A DNA stretch of 64,000 nt, from positions 36,537 through 100,536 of the forward strand of contig CAVHCX010000009.1 in the NCBI GenBank assembly GCA_963634745.1. The letters run 5' to 3'. A model generated the notes under the pieces. That model was not told the DNA's origin and searched no databases. It saw only the letters and a program-made list of their open reading frames with translations. Numbering within the stretch: position 1 is the first letter of the stretch; the number at the start of each line of letters is the position of its first letter. This stretch comes from CAKRJP01 sp963634745. Its GTDB lineage: Bacteria; Bacillota; Clostridia; Lachnospirales; Lachnospiraceae. The translations under genes and the position numbers were made by a program. Positions 61,738 through 64,000 of the stretch are shown here, piece by piece.

Positions 61738-63138
61738 ATGAGCGGACAAGTGACAAAGAAGACGGGCAATCCCCTGGCTGTGGAGCAGGTGGAAAAATTA
61801 ATTCCTAAATTTGCCATTCCTGCCATCATTAGTATGCTGGTAAGCTCGCTTTATAACATCGTGGACCAAATCTTTATCGGCCAGGGCGTGGGCCTTTTGG
61901 GAAATGCGGCTACCAATATCGCCTTTCCGATTACCATTGTATGCACAGCAACGGCCTTGCTTTTGGGAATCGGAAGTGCCTCTAACTTTAACTTATCGGC
62001 AGGGGCAGGGCAGCAAGATCGGGCGAATTCTTTTGCGGGAAATGGTTTGACCCTGCTGGTTATTGGTGGACTTTTGATTGCGGCTATCGTTCTTATGTTT
62101 TTAAATCCCTTGCTGCAGCTGTTTGGAGTGACAGAAGAGATTTTACCCTATGCCAGAGATTATACAGGGATTACAGCTTTCGGAATCCCCTTCCTGGTTT
62201 TAACTACCGGTGGAAATCATCTGATCCGAGCAGACCGAAGTCCCACCTATTCAATGACCTGTATGCTGACCGGAGCCATTCTAAATACAATTTTAGACCC
62301 CTTATTTATCTTTGGTTTTGATCTGGGGATTAAGGGGGCGGCCTGGGCTACAGTAATCGGTCAGGTGATCTCCGGCATTATGGTAATCCTGTATTTCCTG
62401 AAATTTCGGCATATGGACCTAAAGATCGGAATGCTAAGACCTACATGGGAGAATTTTAAGCATATTCTATCCTTAGGGATGGCAGCCTGCATTAATCAGG
62501 TTTCTATGGCCTTTGTTCAGATTGTAATGAATAACATATTAAAGCATTATGGGGCAGCTTCCAGCTATGGAAGTGAGATCCCTCTTGCCTGCGTGGGAGT
62601 TATCTCGAAAGTGAATATGGTATTCTTATCCATCACCATAGGCTTGGCCCAGGGCTGCCAGCCAATTTGGGGATTTAATTATGGGGCAAAGTCTTATAAA
62701 CGAGTCAGAGATACTTACAAGTATGCTTTTAAAATAGCCCTGGCAGTGGGAATCTTATTTTTCTTAAGTTTCCAGATCTTTCCAAGGCAGATCATTAGTA
62801 TCTTTGGAAGCGGAACCGAAGAGTACTATCATTTTGCGGAACGTTATTTTAGAATTTATATGTTTATGACCTTTGCCAACGGACTCCATCCGGTAAGTGC
62901 CAACTTCTTTACCTCCATGGGAAAGGCAAAGCTAGGAGCGGTGGTATCTCTAACCAGACAGGTCTTGTTTTTGATACCCCTGATCATAATTTTTCCATAC
63001 TTTATGGGAATCGATGGAGTCATGTATGCGGGACCTATAGCAGACGGAATGGCTATTATCATATCTCTTGGATTTGCATATCGGGAAATGAAGCTTATGA
63101 AGTCCTATGAAAAAACGGAAAAAAGAGAGGAAGTCTAA
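61738..63138 (+). CDS. MATE family efflux transporter
   Basis: Twelve-helix exporter driven by sodium or protons, probably for drugs or metabolites. The 466-residue protein has the MATE repeats: KFAIPAIISMLVSSLYNIVDQIFIGQGVG (in parts), NAATNIAFPITIV, GNHLIRADRSPTYSM and ACINQVSMAFVQIVMNN. Both halves are complete. I use the ATG four bases after hom; a GTG at 61723 overlaps hom. The next gene, a MarR regulator, overlaps by one base, so the pair is co-translated and the regulator probably controls it. Confidence 0.93.
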   Translation: MSGQVTKKTGNPLAVEQVEKLIPKFAIPAIISMLVSSLYNIVDQIFIGQGVGLLGNAATNIAFPITIVCTATALLLGIGSASNFNLSAGAGQQDRANSFAGNGLTLLVIGGLLIAAIVLMFLNPLLQLFGVTEEILPYARDYTGITAFGIPFLVLTTGGNHLIRADRSPTYSMTCMLTGAILNTILDPLFIFGFDLGIKGAAWATVIGQVISGIMVILYFLKFRHMDLKIGMLRPTWENFKHILSLGMAACINQVSMAFVQIVMNNILKHYGAASSYGSEIPLACVGVISKVNMVFLSITIGLAQGCQPIWGFNYGAKSYKRVRDTYKYAFKIALAVGILFFLSFQIFPRQIISIFGSGTEEYYHFAERYFRIYMFMTFANGLHPVSANFFTSMGKAKLGAVVSLTRQVLFLIPLIIIFPYFMGIDGVMYAGPIADGMAIIISLGFAYREMKLMKSYEKTEKREEV

Positions 63139-63569
63139 TGAAAGAACAAGCGCCTCTGGGATTTAAAATCAAACAGATCAATAATATTTACGAAAAAGAA
63201 TTTAATAATCTTTTAAAGAAACTGGGGCTGACATCCTCTCAGTGCGCTGTCTTGGACTTTCTTTTTAATAGCAGTGCCGATGAGGTGAATCAACGGGATG
63301 TAGAGAAGGCCCTGTCATTGAAGAACCCGACCATAACAGGAATCCTAAAACGTATGGAGGAAAATGGATTTGTATTTATGGCTCCTAGTATAAAGGACAA
63401 AAGATGCAAAAATATTTATCTAACAGAAAAGGCCTATGCCATTCAAAAGAAAATGGTGGCGGACCGGAAAAAAATCGATAAGAAGCTGACACTGGGTATG
63501 AATAAGAAAGAAGTTGAAGGATTTCATAAAATGCTGGACAAGGTACTATATAGCATTACAGAACCATAG
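63138..63569 (+). CDS. MarR family transcriptional regulator
   Basis: A 143-residue winged-helix dimer: GLTSSQCAVLDFLF, NQRDVEKALSLKNPTITGILKRMEENGFV (recognition helix region, in parts), and the wing SIKDKRCKNIYLTEKA. The coupled start with the MATE gene suggests that it represses this operon until a ligand binds. No operator can be confirmed, as the operon also contains hom and the MATE gene lacks its own visible promoter. Confidence 0.92.
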   Translation: MKEQAPLGFKIKQINNIYEKEFNNLLKKLGLTSSQCAVLDFLFNSSADEVNQRDVEKALSLKNPTITGILKRMEENGFVFMAPSIKDKRCKNIYLTEKAYAIQKKMVADRKKIDKKLTLGMNKKEVEGFHKMLDKVLYSITEP

Positions 63570-63620
63570 CATAGATCATGGACGGATGCCTACCTAAAAA
63601 TGAGAGAATAAAAAGTCTTA

Positions 63621-63665
63621 AAAAAGCCTTGGGATATTAAAAAAAGATATCCCAAGGCTTTTTTG
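63621..63665 (+). terminator. terminator after the MarR gene
   Basis: Near-perfect AAAAAGCCTTGGGATAT / ATATCCCAAGGCTTTTT stem around TAAAAAAAG, ending TTTTTT. Confidence 0.9.
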
Positions 63666-63704
63666 TACTAATGTGGGTACAATGAAAAAAAGGAAAAAAC
63701 CTGC

Positions 63705-63734
63705 TTGACACTGATTGGAGGATTGTGATAGTAT
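63705..63734 (+). promoter_or_regulatory. rRNA operon promoter P1
   Basis: TTGACA at 63705, an 18-base spacer, extended -10 TGATAGTAT with the hexamer at 63729. GCTGTCGCG starts 12 bases after the start of the -10. Confidence 0.75.
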
Positions 63735-63811
63735 ACAGAAGCTGTCGCGTGAGACAAGTCTGGAAAGCACTGTGGCTCATGAAAAACAGCAAAAAAAGAA
63801 TAAAAAAGTTG

Positions 63812-63840
63812 TTGACAAATACAAAACAACATGATATTCT
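63812..63840 (+). promoter_or_regulatory. rRNA operon promoter P2
   Basis: TTGACA at 63812, a 17-base spacer, extended -10 TGATATTCT with the hexamer at 63835. GCTGTTTCGCG starts 12 bases after the start of the -10. Confidence 0.8.
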
Positions 63841-63895
63841 AGATAAGCTGTTTCGCGAAAACAAATCGCTGAAACAAAAAAACTTAAAAAACTTC

Positions 63896-63924
63896 TTGAC
63901 AAGCTAAATAAGATGTGATAATCT
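63896..63924 (+). promoter_or_regulatory. rRNA operon promoter P3
   Basis: TTGACA at 63896, a 17-base spacer, extended -10 TGATAATCT with the hexamer at 63919. GCTGTCGCG starts 12 bases after the start of the -10. Confidence 0.8.
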
Positions 63925-64000
63925 ATTAAAGCTGTCGCGAAGACAGACAGAACCTTGATAATTAAACAATAGACAACAAACCCTGAAAATTCTTAAAGAA
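63925..64000 (+). ncRNA. probable 16S rRNA leader (partial)
   Basis: After P3 comes a CTGTC-GCGAA-GACAG hairpin and then ACCTTGATAATTAAACAATA, which resembles the TTGAAAACTAAACAA leader before Bacillus 16S genes. No 16S sequence is reached in the window, so the call rests on this leader and the triple promoter. No gene is seen in 63666-64000. Confidence 0.65.

Noticed and set aside
63725..63907. Short Lys/Arg-rich frame in the last 300 bases
   Set aside because: Coincides with the tandem rRNA promoters and hairpins; no ribosome site.

Overview
The window looks like a stretch of chromosome from a Gram-positive Clostridia bacterium, most probably a member of the Lachnospiraceae. The reasons are: strong AGGAGG-type ribosome binding sites with frequent GTG and TTG starts, CodY and a CIRCE-controlled groESL, IreB, RNase J, a fused SecDF, the SCIFF ranthipeptide pair (a marker of Clostridia), a single bifunctional Rel, and HemZ. 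Family and genus are inferred from gene content, not from a 16S gene. Almost every gene is on the plus strand; only an HPr-like gene and one tRNA are on the minus strand. No phage, insertion sequence or CRISPR array was seen.

Layout. 1-5.2 kb: an envelope island with two LytR-CpsA-Psr (LCP) proteins flanking a family-2 glycosyltransferase, then a membrane-anchored cohesin-like protein with a hyper-charged cytoplasmic tail. 5.3-9.4 kb: prmA, rsmE, cysteine desulfurase and thiI. 9.4-9.9 kb: a minus-strand HPr-like protein without the phospho-histidine. 9.8-16.4 kb: mtaB (with a possible Arg-rich leader peptide), ireB, ruvX, a DUF1292 gene, a fur-type gene, rnjA, and the tRNA-wobble genes trmR and trhP. 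16.5-21.5 kb: yifB/comM, dprA, topA. 21.5-26.6 kb: codY, an unknown gene, groES-groEL and guaB. 26.8-29.3 kb: a rodA/ftsW-type gene, degV and a small membrane protein. 29.4-38.7 kb: a shortened dcw cluster (mraZ, rsmH, ftsL, PBP, mraY, murD, ftsQ, ftsZ). 38.7-45.6 kb: trpS, an HD-domain gene, pyrH, frr, uppS, cdsA, dxr, rseP. 45.7-47.4 kb: SCIFF precursor and radical SAM maturase. 47.5-60 kb: secDF, recJ, apt, rel, an MBL hydrolase, hemZ, hisS, aspS. 60.1-63.6 kb: tRNA-Gly(GCC) on the minus strand, hom, a MATE transporter and a MarR regulator. The last 300 bases hold three tandem strong promoters and a leader that very probably drive an rRNA operon starting just outside the window.

Two themes stand out. 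First, four extracytoplasmic envelope proteins (both LCP proteins, the division PBP and FtsQ/DivIB) carry C-terminal tails rich in Tyr, Gly, Ser, Thr and Asp; two of them are built on an octad of the form Y-x-Y-D-S-S-G-x, and all four end in tyrosine. This is the best candidate here for an undescribed system. Second, regulatory DNA is unusually readable: five MraZ boxes, a perfect CIRCE, and three rRNA promoters each followed at a fixed distance by a small hairpin with a compensating base change. The guaB, apt, rel, codY and rRNA promoters would also place much of GTP/(p)ppGpp growth control in one neighbourhood.
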